64,000 nt of DNA from Asterias amurensis (taxonomy: Eukaryota > Echinodermata > Asteroidea > Forcipulatida > Asteriidae): the NCBI RefSeq assembly GCF_032118995.1, contig NC_092666.1, forward strand, positions 13,342,501-13,406,500, read 5' to 3'. Below, in pieces: positions 21,446-33,973 of the stretch (positions are counted from its first letter, which is position 1; each line of letters starts with the position of its first letter). Below the pieces are notes generated by a model. The model did not search any database. It was not told where the DNA came from and saw only the letters and a list, made by a program, of their open reading frames with translations. The position numbers and the translations under genes are program-made.

Positions 21446-21605
21446 AGTCTTCAAATTATCCATTTTCCAATTATGAAATTCAGCTAATACATTTTTAAAA
21501 TTGATACTGATGGTTCGCCATATGTCGAATATTCTTCTCCATATCGAATATTTTCATCGATGGCTTCTGCACGGCGAATGAGCAACGGCCGTTGGAATTG
21601 ATGTA
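21446..21605. other. Short spacer with CATATCGAATAT motifs
   Basis: TATGTCGAATATTC and CATATCGAATATTTTC here recur at about 22069-22080, on the other side of the family A copy. They are possibly flanking halves of an interrupted repeat. Confidence 0.3.
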
Positions 21606-22009
21606 TTAAAGACAATGGAAACTATCGGTAATTGTCAAAGACCAGCCTTCTCACTTGGTGTATCCATGGAGGAAGAAGGTGTATCTCAACATGTGCATCA
21701 AATAACAAACCTGTGAAAAATTGAGCTTAATTGGTCGTCGCAGTTGCAAGATATAAACCATGATATAAAAAACACCCTTGTTACATGAAGTTGTGTGCTT
21801 TTAGATGATTGATTTCGAGACCTCAAATTCTAAAACTGAGGTCTCGAAATCAAATCAGTTGAAAATTACTTCTTTTTCAAAAACTACGTTACTTCAGAGG
21901 GAGCCGTTTCTCACATGTTTCTCAACAGCTCTCCAATGCCTGTTACCAAGTCAGTTTTTAAGTTAATATTTGTTGTGAGTAATTACCAAACGTGTACCTT
22001 CCCTTTAAA
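21606..22009 (+). mobile_element. Family A MITE, copy 5
   Basis: It begins TTAAAGACAATGGAAACTAT and ends ATTACCAAACGTGTACCTTC with CCTTTAAA. The central palindrome is complete at about 21811-21852. An extra GGAGGAAGAAGGTGTATC insert is seen near 21667. Confidence 0.75.
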
Positions 22010-22224
22010 CATGGAACGACTGATATATAACACTGATACTGAATACGATATTGAAGATTCACCATATCGAATATGCTCCACGGTCCATAATCGTCTGCTC
22101 AGGACTATAAGGGCATTAGTGCAATTTGTATGGACTTTATGCAATTTTTTCGAATATTTTAGAGCTCCTGGTAAATGGCGTGGATCATGGGTGGTTTCAA
22201 AGTATTGGTTTGGCAAAACAAACA

Positions 22225-22895
22225 TTCAATTTACATCGAAGTTGCAAGAAAATAATGAAAGAAAAACCCCACCCTTGTTGCATGACATTGTGTGCTTACA
22301 TCAAATGCCGTAGAAAGGCTTTAGAGGAAAACGTTGCCTTGGATCGGACGAGTTGGTCAAAACAAAAGCATTTGTAACCGTTTTTTATAAAATGCATATG
22401 GTTGGAAAGATGTTTTAAAAGTAGAATACAATGATCCACACAAGTTTGCCTCGAAATTGCGTGGTTTTCCTTCTACTGTGCGAACTAACATGGTCGGCCA
22501 TTTATGGGCGTCAAAATTTTGACCCCCATAAATGGCCGACGTGTTAGTCGACGAGGTAAAAGGAAAACCACGCAATTTCGAGGCATGTTTGTGTGGATCA
22601 TTGTATTCTACTTTTACAATATCTTTCTACCCATATGCATTTTATAAAAAACGGTTACAAACGCTTTTCAAAGACCAACTCGACCGATCCAAGGCAACGT
22701 GTTCCTTTAAGCCTAAAGCCATTCTCAGACTCAAATGGGTGAAGAAGAAAAACACTGCATAACTTCAAAAGGATTTGTTTCGCACAATGTGTTGTAAGCT
22801 TCGTATGAACAGCTCTCCGGTGCTGTTTACCAAGTAAAGTTGTTATGGTGAGTAGCTTAGGGCGTAATTACAAAAAGTATGACCTGTCTTTAAAG
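22225..22895 (+). repeat. Old family A copy split by a family B element
   Basis: The left piece (22225-22319) carries GAAGTTGCAAGAAAATAATG and AAAACCCCACCCTTG. The right piece (22711-22895) carries a decayed CACAATGTGTTG, AACAGCTCTCCGGTGCTGTT and ACCAAGTAAAG. These are consecutive parts of family A, so family B copy 2 inserted into an older A copy. Confidence 0.5.
22320..22710. mobile_element. Family B long-hairpin MITE, copy 2
   Basis: The whole element is one inverted repeat of about 190 bases per arm, centred on GTCAAAATTTTGACCCCCAT near 22510. The ends are GAGGAAAACGTTGCCTTGGA and GGCAACGTGTTCCTTTAA. It shares rare variants, in inverse orientation, with the copy at 58021-58410. Confidence 0.85.
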
Positions 22896-22899
22896 ACAC

Positions 22900-23014
22900 A
22901 GGGGTGGATTTCACAAAGGTATAGTCCTAACTTAGGACTAGTCCTAGACAATGCTAAGAGATAGGACCAGTCCTAAGTTAGGATGAGTTACTGGTCCTGT
23001 GAAATCCACGCCTG
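22900..23014. mobile_element. Family F element, copy 2
   Basis: The ends are AGGGGTGGATTTCACAAAGG and CCTGTGAAATCCACGCCTGG. The interior has TTAGGACTAGTCCTA-type palindromes. Its right end touches the start of the following family A copy. Confidence 0.75.
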
Positions 23015-23378
23015 GACACCTTTGGTAATTCCCAAAGACCAGTCTTCTCACTACATGTATCCCGACATATGCATAAAATAACAAACCTGTGAAAATTTGA
23101 GCTCAATTGGTCATCGAAGTTGCAAGAGAATGATGAAAGAAAAAACACTCTTGTTCCACACATTTGGGCGCTTTTATCTGCACAATAAAAGGCTTCAGCT
23201 GAAGTCCCTTATTATTAATGGAGTGAGAATTAACCTTTTTCTCAAAACCTACGTTAATTCAGAGAGCGCCGTTTCTCACAATGTACTGTCAACAGCTCTC
23301 CACTGCTCGTTACCAAGTAAAGTTTTATGCTTACAATTGTTTTGAGCAATTACCAACAATAGTGTCCAGTGCCTTAAA
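23011..23378 (+). mobile_element. Family A MITE, copy 6, lacking the central palindrome
   Basis: It begins CCTGGACACCTTTGGTAATT and ends CCAACAATAGTGTCCAGTGC. The central GAGACCTC/GAGGTCTC palindrome is replaced by AATAAAAGGCTTCAGCTGAA, a variant also seen around 42480 and 36130. A second subfamily of A is therefore visible. Confidence 0.7.
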
Positions 23379-24652
23379 TGTTCTCAGAAAACACGTCATT
23401 TTTGTAAAATTTACAATATGGATGGGGAGGGGGGGGGGTACGGGGGTGGTGATCGATGTTAATGACTCCAATGTTTGCTTTCTTTCCCGCCACCTTTTAG
23501 ACTTAAGTAGCATTTTTTCGACGGAAATGTACAGGATATTGCTTCTCGCCCACGTGTGTTAGTTGAGCTGTTGTGTAGGGCTACCCCTAGAATGGCTATG
23601 CGTTTTGGCAACGTGTATCATGATGATTGATATCTTGATTTTTCTGCATTTCTTTTGTCTGGGTCTATGTGTGTTCAGTTTTTTTTTTGTATGGGTTTTG
23701 CATTTTGGTGCTAGATAATGTGGCATGATGTACCACCCATCCAATTGTACACTCTCTTTGTTCCGAGAATCGAAGAAATCTTCAGAAGATTTTCAGGGGG
23801 TTGACGGGGGGGGGGGCATTTTGTACAAGAGAGGAGGAGGGTACATGAACATTTTAGGGTGGGGAGGGGGTAGCCCCTTTGTCACGTGTTTCCAACTAAA
23901 TTCAAACAATTTAGCATACCGGTGTGCCGGCCCCGCACAAACGTTGGTGTCCAGTAAACTACCCTTTACACAAAATACAAGCTGTGACATTGACATCCCC
24001 AGTTGATTCAAAATAAAATACTACTTTCGCAAAGTTTTGTTTGAATTTCTTTGTGAATGCAAAGATGTTGCCACGATGTATTCAGATTATTTAAAAGTGT
24101 ACTCACAGAAGGTATTGTAAGGCCATACCTTCAGGGTCTACGTGCAAAAGTTGTCTCAAAATATTTTTAATTTTAAATTATTACTGATTTTTTTTTCCCC
24201 TTTACAATCTATTAAGCTCTTAGTGAATGTTATTACAACTGCACAGTTCCCAGTTCGATTTTTATGTAAGCATATTATTCACAAGGTTTAATTTACAACG
24301 ATGAGATGAAGTCCGTCTGAGTCAAAAATCAATCACAGTCTTAAAGGAAACATTTTTTCCGCTTGGGTTGATCTTTATGGAGCAAGTTTGTGTCCTTGGA
24401 AAGATTTGACGCACATTATTTTACGACATAAAAGTTATGCCTAAATAAATATTTACGTCAAGCAAACCAATAGTTAAAAATTTGTCATGAATATGAACAA
24501 AAATCAAGTCATTCAAAACTAGAGGCAATAAAACAACTGAAAACATTATGAAGACCTACAACTAACCGTTAGGTTATAGTACTAGGGGTTATTGAGGGTC
24601 TGACCCATTTCCCACTCCCGGGTCAAGCTGAGTCTGAAACGGGTTAAAAATG
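23379..24652. other. No gene recognised; G-rich tracts
   Basis: G runs occur near 23429-23437 and 23808-23816. The overlapping short frames are glycine- or proline-rich artefacts of these tracts. Confidence 0.3.
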
Positions 24653-25015
24653 GTTTAGCTGCACGTGAAGGCCCGCCCCACTGCAGCAATAACGAGAACG
24701 AGAACGATCACGCCGCAAAGAGAACGCTCTCTATTGGTTGAATGAGCGTGCGCGTATTCTGCGTGGAGTAATTCAACCAATAGAATGCGTTCTCTTAATA
24801 CGTTGTTATTGTTGACCGGGCCTTTACGCGAGCATACGTGAACGTGAACGTCAGAAAAAAAACAAATTCAAAAAAGTCACGTTTTAAGCGTACGTGAACT
24901 AACCATTTTTAACGTCGGGTACGTGCAAACGTCATGCGTGAGAAAGCCCAAAGTGGTGACGTCACCTAGACGCTTACGTTTACGTGTTTGCTCGGGTAAC
25001 GTGCAGCTAAACGGG
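24653..25015. repeat. Foldback element with a second foldback inserted in its left arm
   Basis: The outer ends are GTTTAGCTGCACGTGAA and AACGTGCAGCTAAAC. An inner element at 24671-24829 has its own inverted ends, GGCCCGCCCCACTGCAGCAA and TTGTTATTGTTGACCGGGCC, and interrupts the outer left arm. Removing the inner element restores pairing of the outer arms (GAGCATACGTGAACG with CGTTTACGTGTTTGCTC). Confidence 0.6.
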
Positions 25016-26164
25016 TATAAGGCCAGCTAATCCTTCCCAATAAGTTCGTACGTTGCATTATTTTTTAAATGAGTTTAAAACTGCTAATTGGTTAGTGCGA
25101 ATTTGTAATACTTGCAACAGCTTCGTGCCTCAATACTATACATTGGAAATAGACCAATTTTAAAACACATCGGTGTGACAGAAAGCAAAAATTAATCAAA
25201 CAATATTCTTGTTACCTGATGCAAAAATACCATCAAAGGCCTACTTAAGATGAGTTTTGTTTGATAAAGTTCCGCCATGTAAAGAAAAGCGGATAATGTC
25301 ATTGAATAAATGTATTAAGCACATGATTTATCTAATAATGTGGTTCTACATCATTCATGCATCAGCAGGCATCATGGTTCAACAAAGAAGAAACAAGGAC
25401 ATTGAAAATGACATTTGCAGATCATCTTGTTAAGGTGACGAAACAATCCAGACGTTATTTACAAACCAGTGAAATTGTCGTCAAATGCACACTGTTTTAT
25501 TTTATTTTACACCTGCTCAAAATGGGTACAAGACTTACGCTTAGACATGTGTTGAAATCTAAAAACTGCTTTTACAGTGTCCCCACTGTGTGGCCTTTTC
25601 GAAACCACGGCTTCAGTCACACTTTGAGGTGTGTGAATGACGGGGACGCCAGACACCTGCTTTAACTGGTCCCAATGGGGCTCCACTTACCAAACGTATT
25701 AAATCCCTTTAAAGCCTTATTCTTAATTTGTTATCCCTCAATGCGTTCCACGTGTGATTTTGTAACCTTAAAACCACAATTTGCAGTTGTAATACTACAC
25801 AAAACTAATTAAACATTCATTTGGTATTGTTTATACTCATAACTTCTTTACGCACCATGATTCAAGGATTTACCGACTGACTGAACCTAGGGTAGTGAGT
25901 TAGGAATTAATATAGCAATTTCGGGCGGACATCAGTAATTAAGGCCACTGTTTTAACACTGCTCTGATTGTCAAATATTGTTATTGGTAATAAACAATAA
26001 TAATAATAATAATGCCGAGTTCTTATTAAGGCTTCATCACACCCGATGGGCGTATGAAAGCGCTTAGCTTGGTTCCTTCCTGCAAGATGTGGAAATACGT
26101 ATTGAAGTATATGAAACCAGTAGGATTTGAAACTTTGCATGGTGGAGATAAGATATAGAAGAGT
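25016..26164. other. No gene recognised; AAT microsatellite
   Basis: An (AAT)n tract lies at about 25996-26011. The open frame at 25357-25665 has no splice context or known motif. Confidence 0.3.
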
Positions 26165-26486
26165 TTGCGGTAACACCGTGTAATAACAATCTCTAAATGA
26201 GTTGGGGTGGTTCTGAAAAGAACCGTTGGGTTAACTCGACGTTTCGATCAGTATGCTCTGATCGTCGGTGGTTCTGAAAAGAACCGTTGGGTTAACTCGA
26301 CGTTTCGATCAGTATGCTCTGATCGTCTTCTGGAGAATGCTGGACTCTGATGCTGCATGCTGCTTAAGTACTAGGCGGTGGATCAGCGCATACTGATCGA
26401 AACGTCGAGTTAACCCAACGGTTCTTTTCAGAACCACCCCAACTCATTTAGAGATTGTTATTACATGGTGTTACCGCAAACTCTTC
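26165..26486. repeat. Composite family J inverted repeat with internal duplication
   Basis: The left arm at 26165-26345 carries GTTTGCGGTAACACCGTG, AACAATCTCTAAATGAG and CTCGACGTTTCGATCAGTAT. A 62-base unit (GGTGGTTCTGAAAAGAACCG to TGATCGTC) is tandemly duplicated within it. The right arm at 26385-26486 is the inverted copy, ending TGTTACCGCAAAC. A TA microsatellite follows at 26487-26503. Confidence 0.7.
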
Positions 26487-26531
26487 TATATATATATATA
26501 TATGAAACCATTTTCCTTTTCGCAGCATCAA

Positions 26532-26662
26532 GAATGGTGTACAAGGTGTTGTGGCCCAATATTCTGTCAATCAAACCAGGAACACCTGGCACCCCTTCTC
26601 TAAAGTGCACTAGGTTCTTTAGGTACATTTTACACAACACACGGGACCTATACGGATTACAG
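26532..26662 (+). repeat. Family G fragment, copy 1
   Basis: It has GGTGTACAAGGTGTTGTGGC, AACCAGGAACACCTGGCACC and CACAACACACGGGACC in order. The same order recurs at 33366-33535 (inverted), 39925-40290 and 49730-49945. Confidence 0.6.
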
Positions 26663-28615
26663 CCCAATCACATTTAGACCTAAAATTTAATGTGTTATCA
26701 AGGTGAACTTTGATAATTATTCTGTAAGTTTATTAACAAAAAAAGACTTCCTTAAGGGCAGGGGAGCGCTTTTGGTGTAACAAACATCGGAAACGACTTT
26801 GAAGTAATGTAGTTTAAGAAAGAGGTGATATTTTAAAAACGTTATTTAATACACTTATTGCCACGCGTCATAATGGTCTTTACTTGACACCCCCTTTTTA
26901 GACCTCTACCACACCCTCTATTTTCAATTTATCCATGAATACATCCATGTATTGTCAATGGACCGATTGGTTAAGAACAAAATATGGAAGACGTAACGTT
27001 GAATACCAGTGAACAATAATTACGAACACAGTTTATCAGTGTGCTTACCTTTTGGTCGGTGTAAGCCAGCAGTTGGTGCGAAGCAGCAAATAAAAAAAGC
27101 AGTTTTAAGACTCTCCAAATGTGTTTCTTTCAAATTCTCATCCACGCGACTGTTGTGATCTCAAGTTGTATGTATACACGACCAGGCTGTGGTACCAACT
27201 GCGATGGTACATTAGATAGCAATATGCGTTGATGAACTACGTGGATCGGGTTACAAGCGTTGTGCAACTTCGTTATGGCGTTTCGTGTGTGAACAATATC
27301 GACAGTGTTGTTGCTTGGAAAGCTTGCACCACTTTATAAAGAAAAGGTTACCCTGAAGTGATTTGAATATGTGCATGGTTATGACGTCATGCTTACGACA
27401 CCATGGCATATGCGCGCACGCGCATGACCTATGTCGGCGGATTGATATCACTTGATACATACACAAGTAATTAAAAACACCCACAGTTTCCGGTTGTCAC
27501 CGTATAATACATCACTGGAACTATATATTTTGAGAGTACAGCATTGTGACGCAGTCGTTAATATGAAGTGTGAAAACTGGCTTAATCAATTGGTGTTTCT
27601 GTCTCAGTACTGGAGCCAGAGGGGGCGAATCCAATAATAGCACGATCAGCCTGCCTAGCTTTTAAATCACAAAGTGACTAATTTATTGGTAGGTTCTGAT
27701 GACGAACAGGCATACTGATCAAAACGTCGGGTTCTTACACAACACCGGTTTTTGTCATGGTTTGTCGTACATGAAAGTCACTCTATGTACAAGGACATAA
27801 AGTGTAGAAAAGAGTTCCCCCACCGCCTTGTCATTTTGTAACCTCATTAATCACCACTGCTTCATCAAAATGTTTCATTTTAATTAGCTGTTATGATGCT
27901 ACTGATCTGTATGTCCCAAGTGATACTCATAAATTACAGGTTAACCACAAATTCTCAATAAACCTCAAGTAACTAGAAGCAGCCTGGCTAGCCAATCTCC
28001 ACATCTATGACATGAGTCCGCCATTCCAAAAATAGTTTAAAAGCTTCCATGAAACTTTACACCTCGGTTCATTGAGGTTTTGGAGACGGAATAATGTCAA
28101 AAGTTGCGGCTATGGCTTGTGCTAAGAGTGTTTCTAAGGGGAGTATAAATAGCCACGCCCATAGCCGCTAAGTCGGAAACTAGCAGCTAGATTTCATTGA
28201 ATGATGGGACTGTATACACTGTTTGTAGCTACGGCTATCTGCTAGGACTACCAGCCAAAGCCGTATCTGCCCGACATGACCTTTAATCATCTTCTAGTTC
28301 ACCAGAAGCGTCTGAAGCTTCTGCCTCATGGATCTAACTTTTTTAATAAAGAGGTACTCACAAAAACAGCATTCGTCAATCAATTAGCGGTGTGACTATA
28401 GTCTCACAAACGTGTGTGCGTCTGCGTTGGGTGAACCATCAAATACAGTAAATATCATCCAGTGTGGAAATAGATTACTAAGTCTTTTTTGAAACATTAT
28501 TTAAGAATTTACTCTAAAGACACTTTGTGGAGCCTGTTGCCATTAGCTGAATATCCTGCGCGATGGGCTGGGGTGCACTTTTGCATATCATGTTGCCCCA
28601 TTACTTTGTCTCAAC
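26663..28615. other. No supported gene; family J fragment
   Basis: A short family J fragment is seen at about 27695-27755 (CATACTGATCAAAACGTCGG). A minus-strand donor at 27048 (CAAAAG|GTAAGC) follows a hydrophobic frame with an in-frame stop, discussed among the rejected items. A CGGCTATGG / CCATAGCCGC inverted pair lies at about 28105-28170. Confidence 0.3.
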
Positions 28616-28977
28616 GTTAAGGCCACTATTGGCAATTGTGAAAGACAAGTCTTCTCAGTTGGTGGGTCTCAACATAATGCATAAAATATCAAACCTGTGA
28701 AAAATTGAGCTCAATCGGTACCGAACTTGCGAGATAATAATGAAAGAAAACATACGAAGTTGTGTGCGTTTTGATTTCGAGACCTCAAGTTCTAAACTTG
28801 AGGTCTTGAAATCAAATTCGTGGAAAATTACTTCTTTCTCGAAAACTATGGCACTTCAGAGGGAGCCATTTCTAACAATGTTTTATACCACCAACCTCTC
28901 CCCATTACTTGTCACCAAGAAAGGTTTTACGCTAATAATTATTTTGAGTAATTACCAATAGTGTCCACTGCCTTTAA
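28616..28977 (+). mobile_element. Family A MITE, copy 7
   Basis: It begins GTTAAGGCCACTATTGGCAA and ends AATAGTGTCCACTGCCTTTAAA. The central palindrome is complete near 28774-28815. The left terminus has a small deletion. Confidence 0.8.
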
Positions 28978-29542
28978 AGGGTTTGATCCGTTTTGAATAT
29001 CAAGTTGTTGGCCATGACACGGATCCCAACTCACAATGAACGAAGATGTATGTTATAAAAATTTACCTGCATGTACACGTTTCACCTTCAATAGTCGTCA
29101 AGTTTTGTTTTTTTAAGAAGTGAACATCAGAGCTTTTTTATTTTTAGGGGAGTCGCGTAGAGTACGTTGTACGTGCTATGTTCGTCTTCTTAGACTAATT
29201 TCTCTGTTTTATTTCTTAAAAACTACAAGCTTACAGCAAGTAATATTTTAAGGGAAGCTTTGTACCATCATTATCTTCAAAGCGTGTTATAGTTTAATGT
29301 TATTTGTGGACATGGTGTTTTTTTGTCGTTCAAAAACTACCCAAACCGCATTATTACGTTCTATTCTGTCTTTTAGTTAAATATAATTATACCAATAAGT
29401 ACACTTGTAAATGTTCATGTTTAGTCCACTGTTTTTTGTTTGTCTTGGCAATGCCTACCACAAGCTTCGACTTTTCTGGTTATGCCCCATTCCCAATTCT
29501 CCACAATACTGTTCTTTGTTATTAAAGACAGGTTCTTTGTTA
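28978..29542. other. Spacer with a family P fragment and a short direct repeat
   Basis: A right-half family P fragment lies at about 29165-29335. GGTTCTTTGTTATTAAAGAC is tandemly duplicated just before the next family A copy (about 29511-29550). Confidence 0.4.
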
Positions 29543-29927
29543 TTAAAGACAGTGGACACTATTGGTAATTGTCAAAGACTAGCCTTCACAGTTGGTATAT
29601 CTCAACATAATCATAAAATAACAAACCTGTGAACATTTGAGCTCAATCGGTCATCGAACTTGCGAGATAATAATGAAAGAAAAAAAAACCTTATCACACG
29701 AAGTCGGTGCGTTTAGATGGTTGATTTTTAGACCTCAAGTTCTAAATCTGAGGTCTCGAAATCAAATTCGTGGACAACTACTTCTATCTCGAAAACTATG
29801 GCACGTCAGAGGGTGCCGTTTCTCACAATGTTTTATACCATCAACCTCTCCCCATTACTCATCACCAAGTGAGGTTTTGTGCGAATAATTATTTTGAGTA
29901 ATTACCAATATTGTCCACTGCCTTTAA
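29543..29927 (+). mobile_element. Family A MITE, copy 8
   Basis: The ends are TTAAAGACAGTGGACACTAT and ACCAATATTGTCCACTGCCTTTAA. The palindrome near 29731-29765 is slightly decayed (TTTTTAGACCTCAAG). Confidence 0.8.
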
Positions 29928-32164
29928 TACTTTGATTATCTGTTGGAATGGAAATAAATGTCCTGAAATGAAATGAAATGAGACCCTTTAACTGGTACTC
30001 TAACTTGTCTAACCGCCGCGCCGTTAACAGACGCGCCGTGTAATGGACACAGGATACACAACTAAGTGTGATGCATTTGACAACTGTAATGCGGGTTAAT
30101 AAATCATTCCAAAAATTTACGCGTTTGTTTACAGCTCGGTGAATTTGTACAAAAAGACGTAATGGTGAAACAAATCGAGACTTTTTCAAGGTATAACAAA
30201 AAGTCATCAAGTCTATGACCCTATTTCCCGTTGATTTGTATTAAACGTTTACGTCCTTGGTCCTAAAAAAGATGTCATTTGAAGGTTGATTTATTGTGAG
30301 TATTACGTGGTTAATGACGTGTACTTTCAGACAGCGACCTGTTGAAATGGCCACTTGGGGGAGATTTTGTGACGTGTGAGGGAACAACGCTGGAAATTCT
30401 TTCATTTGTTCAAAATGAATTATGAGGTAACACCACTATTATTATTTGGTCTAATCATTGGTGTCATATCGTCAACAGAGGGCAGAATGTCTACTTGAAG
30501 CAGACGAAAGGGTAGACTGGGCCCCTGTCTTTGTCCGCAAGGATAGAGACAGGTCCTTGCGACTCGGATCAAGTGATGCCATTAGATACAATGATATCAT
30601 TGGATTAATGCAGTGACTAAAGCTACCATAGCTGATTTTGTTTTGATTGGTCTGAGGTCACCTCTGAAGACCAATCTCAGCCTCTTGAAAACCTATCAAG
30701 TGTATTTTCAGACTACCACTAAAACCTGCAGATTTCTTTTTATAATTTTCTTTGGCAACGTACATGGTGTCAAACTATAACATAAACTAGTTTCTGCAAA
30801 AAAATAAAAATTCATGTGTAAATCGGCATTATTCTAATATCCATCATGTCAGTTTTGATTCTCTCTTTATACGTCCATGGTGCCAATTTTAGCATCCCAG
30901 ATTTTGCAGTGTACATGTACGTGTATTTGATTTAACAATGCACTGGTCGAACAGCGTCCTAATTCGCAACAGCTTTTGCAGATTAATAATACGCGCCTAT
31001 AAATGGTGTAACCTTTAACATTCTTTGGCTAGTCTGGCAGGCAAGATACTGCACTGGTCCTATGGGAAAGTTTACATTTTGTGTCATAATTTCCACATAA
31101 ATCCAAGCTGGACAAGTTTTGAGATGTGCTCCCTTTCATCATACTAAAAGTTGATATGAGTTACACCCACAGTTTTATTTAGTCAAACATAGTGAAAAGT
31201 TCGTCAAACTGGGCGAAAATGATTAGTAATGCGAGTGATTAGTCAATTGACGATTTCCTTTGAGGGAATGACAAATTACAATTAGTGCAATACGAATCGT
31301 TTAAAGTGTTTGACTAATTAATATAAGTTAAAGACTACTTTGAATAATGGACTAATTTGAAGGGCGGGCTAATTCGTCAATTGACAAATAAGTATCGTCA
31401 CGAAACAAGAGATGACGAAGTATAATTTTTCATGACAATCCAACTGACTAACTTTTTGCGTTACGACTAATTAAGCGCGCGATCCCGCCAATTTGTTTTT
31501 GGGTGGCAATATGACTTTTGACTTATTTTTTGATGACTTTTGATTGTGCCGGGTTTCCCAAAAGCCCTCTTGGGGGCGTGGCACAGAATCGGATGATTGT
31601 CATATCGCGTTGTTGTTTTGAGATGGGGCATGACAGCTCAAGTTGACTGGTGAAGGTGAGCATTAATCATTGGAATAATTATATGATACTTGCCAGTAAA
31701 GAATAGAGTCTGTAGCCTGCGATCATAGCAATTCCATTATAATAAGATATAAACAATGATGTGTAACGTTAAACATTGCACCGTGGAAAAGTTTGTGTTG
31801 TTTGACAAAACGTTAGTGTTGGGTATTTCGTTTAATGTCTTCAATTGCAGCATACTGGCGACGTTTATCAAGTAAAATAAATTTAAACTTCTCCGAATTT
31901 CACCCTGTATTTTATACTAGTAGAATAAGAATTTAATGTAGAATATTGTGGTGTATAGTTTGAATATTTTAAAGATAAAACGACAGCAAAAGAAAGAGTA
32001 ACAAAAGCTTGTTGAGCTAGTTTAGCTGCGTGTATACAATGTACGTGTACGGACGCAATCACAAAAACGATAGGCATGTGTCGTGTTATAGCTGCATGAT
32101 GTTTGTACGAAAGGCCTTTCGTTTGTGTGTGCAGTGCACACATAATGTGTTAATGTCCAAACTG
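29928..32164. other. No gene recognised; TTAGTCAATTGAC-type sequence
   Basis: The motif TTAGTCAATTGAC or its complement GTCAATTGAC occurs at about 31232 and 31378. Related ATTAGTCA motifs recur through 32520. No coding signal was found. Confidence 0.3.
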
Positions 32165-32520
32165 TATCTAGTCAAACGACTAACAATTAGTCATGCACAC
32201 TGTCTTATTTTACTTGTTAAAAGAGTCATGCCTAGGTAGTTTTGACTTATGTGAGGGGAATTAATTTGTAATCCTGACTAACTTTAACAGTCGCGTGACT
32301 GATTAATATTCGTGCAATACTAACTAATTTTCTTGCATTACCAATTAATTTTCGTGCGTTACTAATTAATTTAATAATTAGTCAAATAAGACACTTTTTC
32401 ATGACTAATTATAATTAGTCAAAACTACCTATGCATGACTATCTTTTGATTAGTAAAATAAGACAGTGTGCATGACTAATTTTTATTAGTCAATTGACAA
32501 GAGAAAGTTTTCAGTGTAGA
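32165..32520. repeat. Foldback element with TTAGTCATGCACACTGTCTT arms
   Basis: TTAGTCATGCACACTGTCTT near 32188 pairs with AAGACAGTGTGCATGACTAA near 32459. CATGCCTAGGTAGTTTTGAC near 32227 pairs with GTCAAAACTACCTATGCATG near 32418. The middle contains repeated ACTAATTAATTTTCGTGC units. Confidence 0.65.
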
Positions 32521-33587
32521 CAGTGCAATCTCCATAAAAAATAATATAAGATTGTATGTTTTAATCCATTAGGCTGTGTTCAAATCGTGCCTGCATGAAG
32601 TCTAGTCTCTGTGGCTCAATATTAACGTGTGGTGTCACAGGCCACATCGTCTATACACTCTGCTAATTTAAAGGCCGACGACGCATGGCTAAAAATAAGG
32701 CCTTACAATTTGAACTGGATAATAATTGCTGTGTATCGTCAGACAAATAACATACATCAATAATTAATATAATGGTTTATTTTGTTAAACAAAAAATGCC
32801 ATACCTCTATTTGGCAAATTAAAAAATAACATCGAAATCTCTAAATAATTTGTATTCTTAATTATGTTAATCAATTGTTATCTATGATTCCCATTACAAA
32901 GTAAAAGATTTTGATAAGTTTTTTTCTTTCTAAAACATAAATAATCTCTACAAAGATTCCTAAGGGTTGAAACGAAAGCATTGCAATATTCGTACCTTTT
33001 ATTTTCTACATTTTGTATATAATTTATGCCATTTTGATGGCGGGGTCTTGGAGGGCACATCACGTAGATGATTTTTGTTCTTTCTACCTTTGCCTTACAC
33101 TGTACGTCCCCTACCAACAGAGTTATGTCTGAAGATTTAAAATAAAATAACAGTATTTTTTCTTAACAAGTAGACACTGTATTCAACTTTCATGTGTGAC
33201 TTTGTTCTATCGTTCTTGATAATCTTGTGTATTATATCAGCATTGTTGACAAAAAAAAAAACCACCACCCAACCTTTAAGGGAACAGTGCAATTAGTTAA
33301 TTGACTAAAGAAAACTATACATAAAAGTTTAATCTGAATTCAATCTGTTGTCGAACACTCTCGGATTAGACCTAAAGTCGTTGTTCCCGTGTGCTGTGTG
33401 TAACGCACGTAAAAGAACCCAGTACAATCCGGCGAAAAGATGAGGCGTTCGCCCCCGTATTCCTGGTTTGATTGGCTGCATAATGCCCCACAGCACCTTG
33501 TACACCATGACATGGTTATATGTAAAAGGATTAGGTCTCATAATTCAATCGTAGTCACAAATACCTTGTACAGGAAAACACTGTATG
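32521..33587. other. No gene recognised; inverted family G fragment
   Basis: A family G fragment in inverse orientation lies at 33366-33535 (GTGTAACGCACGTAAAAGAA, ACCTTGTACACC). The rest is AT-rich. Confidence 0.35.
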
Positions 33588-33973
33588 TTAAAGGCAGTGG
33601 ACACTATTGGTAATTACTCAAAATAATTATTATCATAACACCTTTCTTGGTGACGAGTAATGGGGAGAGGTTGATGGTTTAAAACATTGTGCGAAACGGC
33701 TCCCTCTGAAGTGCCATAGTTTTCGAGACAGAAGTATTTTTCCACGAATTTGATTTCGAGACCTCAGATTTAGAACTTGAGGTTTCGAAATCAACCATAT
33801 AAACGCACACAACTTTGTGTGACAAGGGTGTTTTTTCTTTCATTATTATCTCGCAAGTTCGATAACCGATTGAACTCAAATTTTCATAGGCTTGTTATTT
33901 TATGCATATGTTGAAATACACCAACTGTGAAGGCTAGTCTTGACAATTACCAATAGTATCCACTGCCTTTAAA
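33588..33973 (-). mobile_element. Family A MITE, copy 9
   Basis: The ends are TTAAAGGCAGTGGACACTAT and ACCAATAGTATCCACTGCCTTTAAA. The full central palindrome is near 33750-33793. It lies about 140 bases downstream of the poly(A) signal of the first DUF1647-like gene. Confidence 0.85.

Noticed and set aside
22357..22762. Frames with repeated peptides such as KGKPRNFEA, similar to frames at 58156-58812.
   Set aside because: They are translations of family B MITE arms, present in every B copy and on both strands.
27049..27141. A minus-strand hydrophobic frame (RVLKLLFLFAASHQLLAYTD) ending at a good donor, resembling a signal-peptide exon.
   Set aside because: The only upstream ATG in that frame is followed three codons later by TGA, with no other Met before the hydrophobic stretch. 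No downstream exon was found.
33679..33879. Recurrent short frames containing FETSSSKSEVSKSNSWK.
   Set aside because: They are translations of the family A interior. The similarity between copies reflects the repeat, not a protein.
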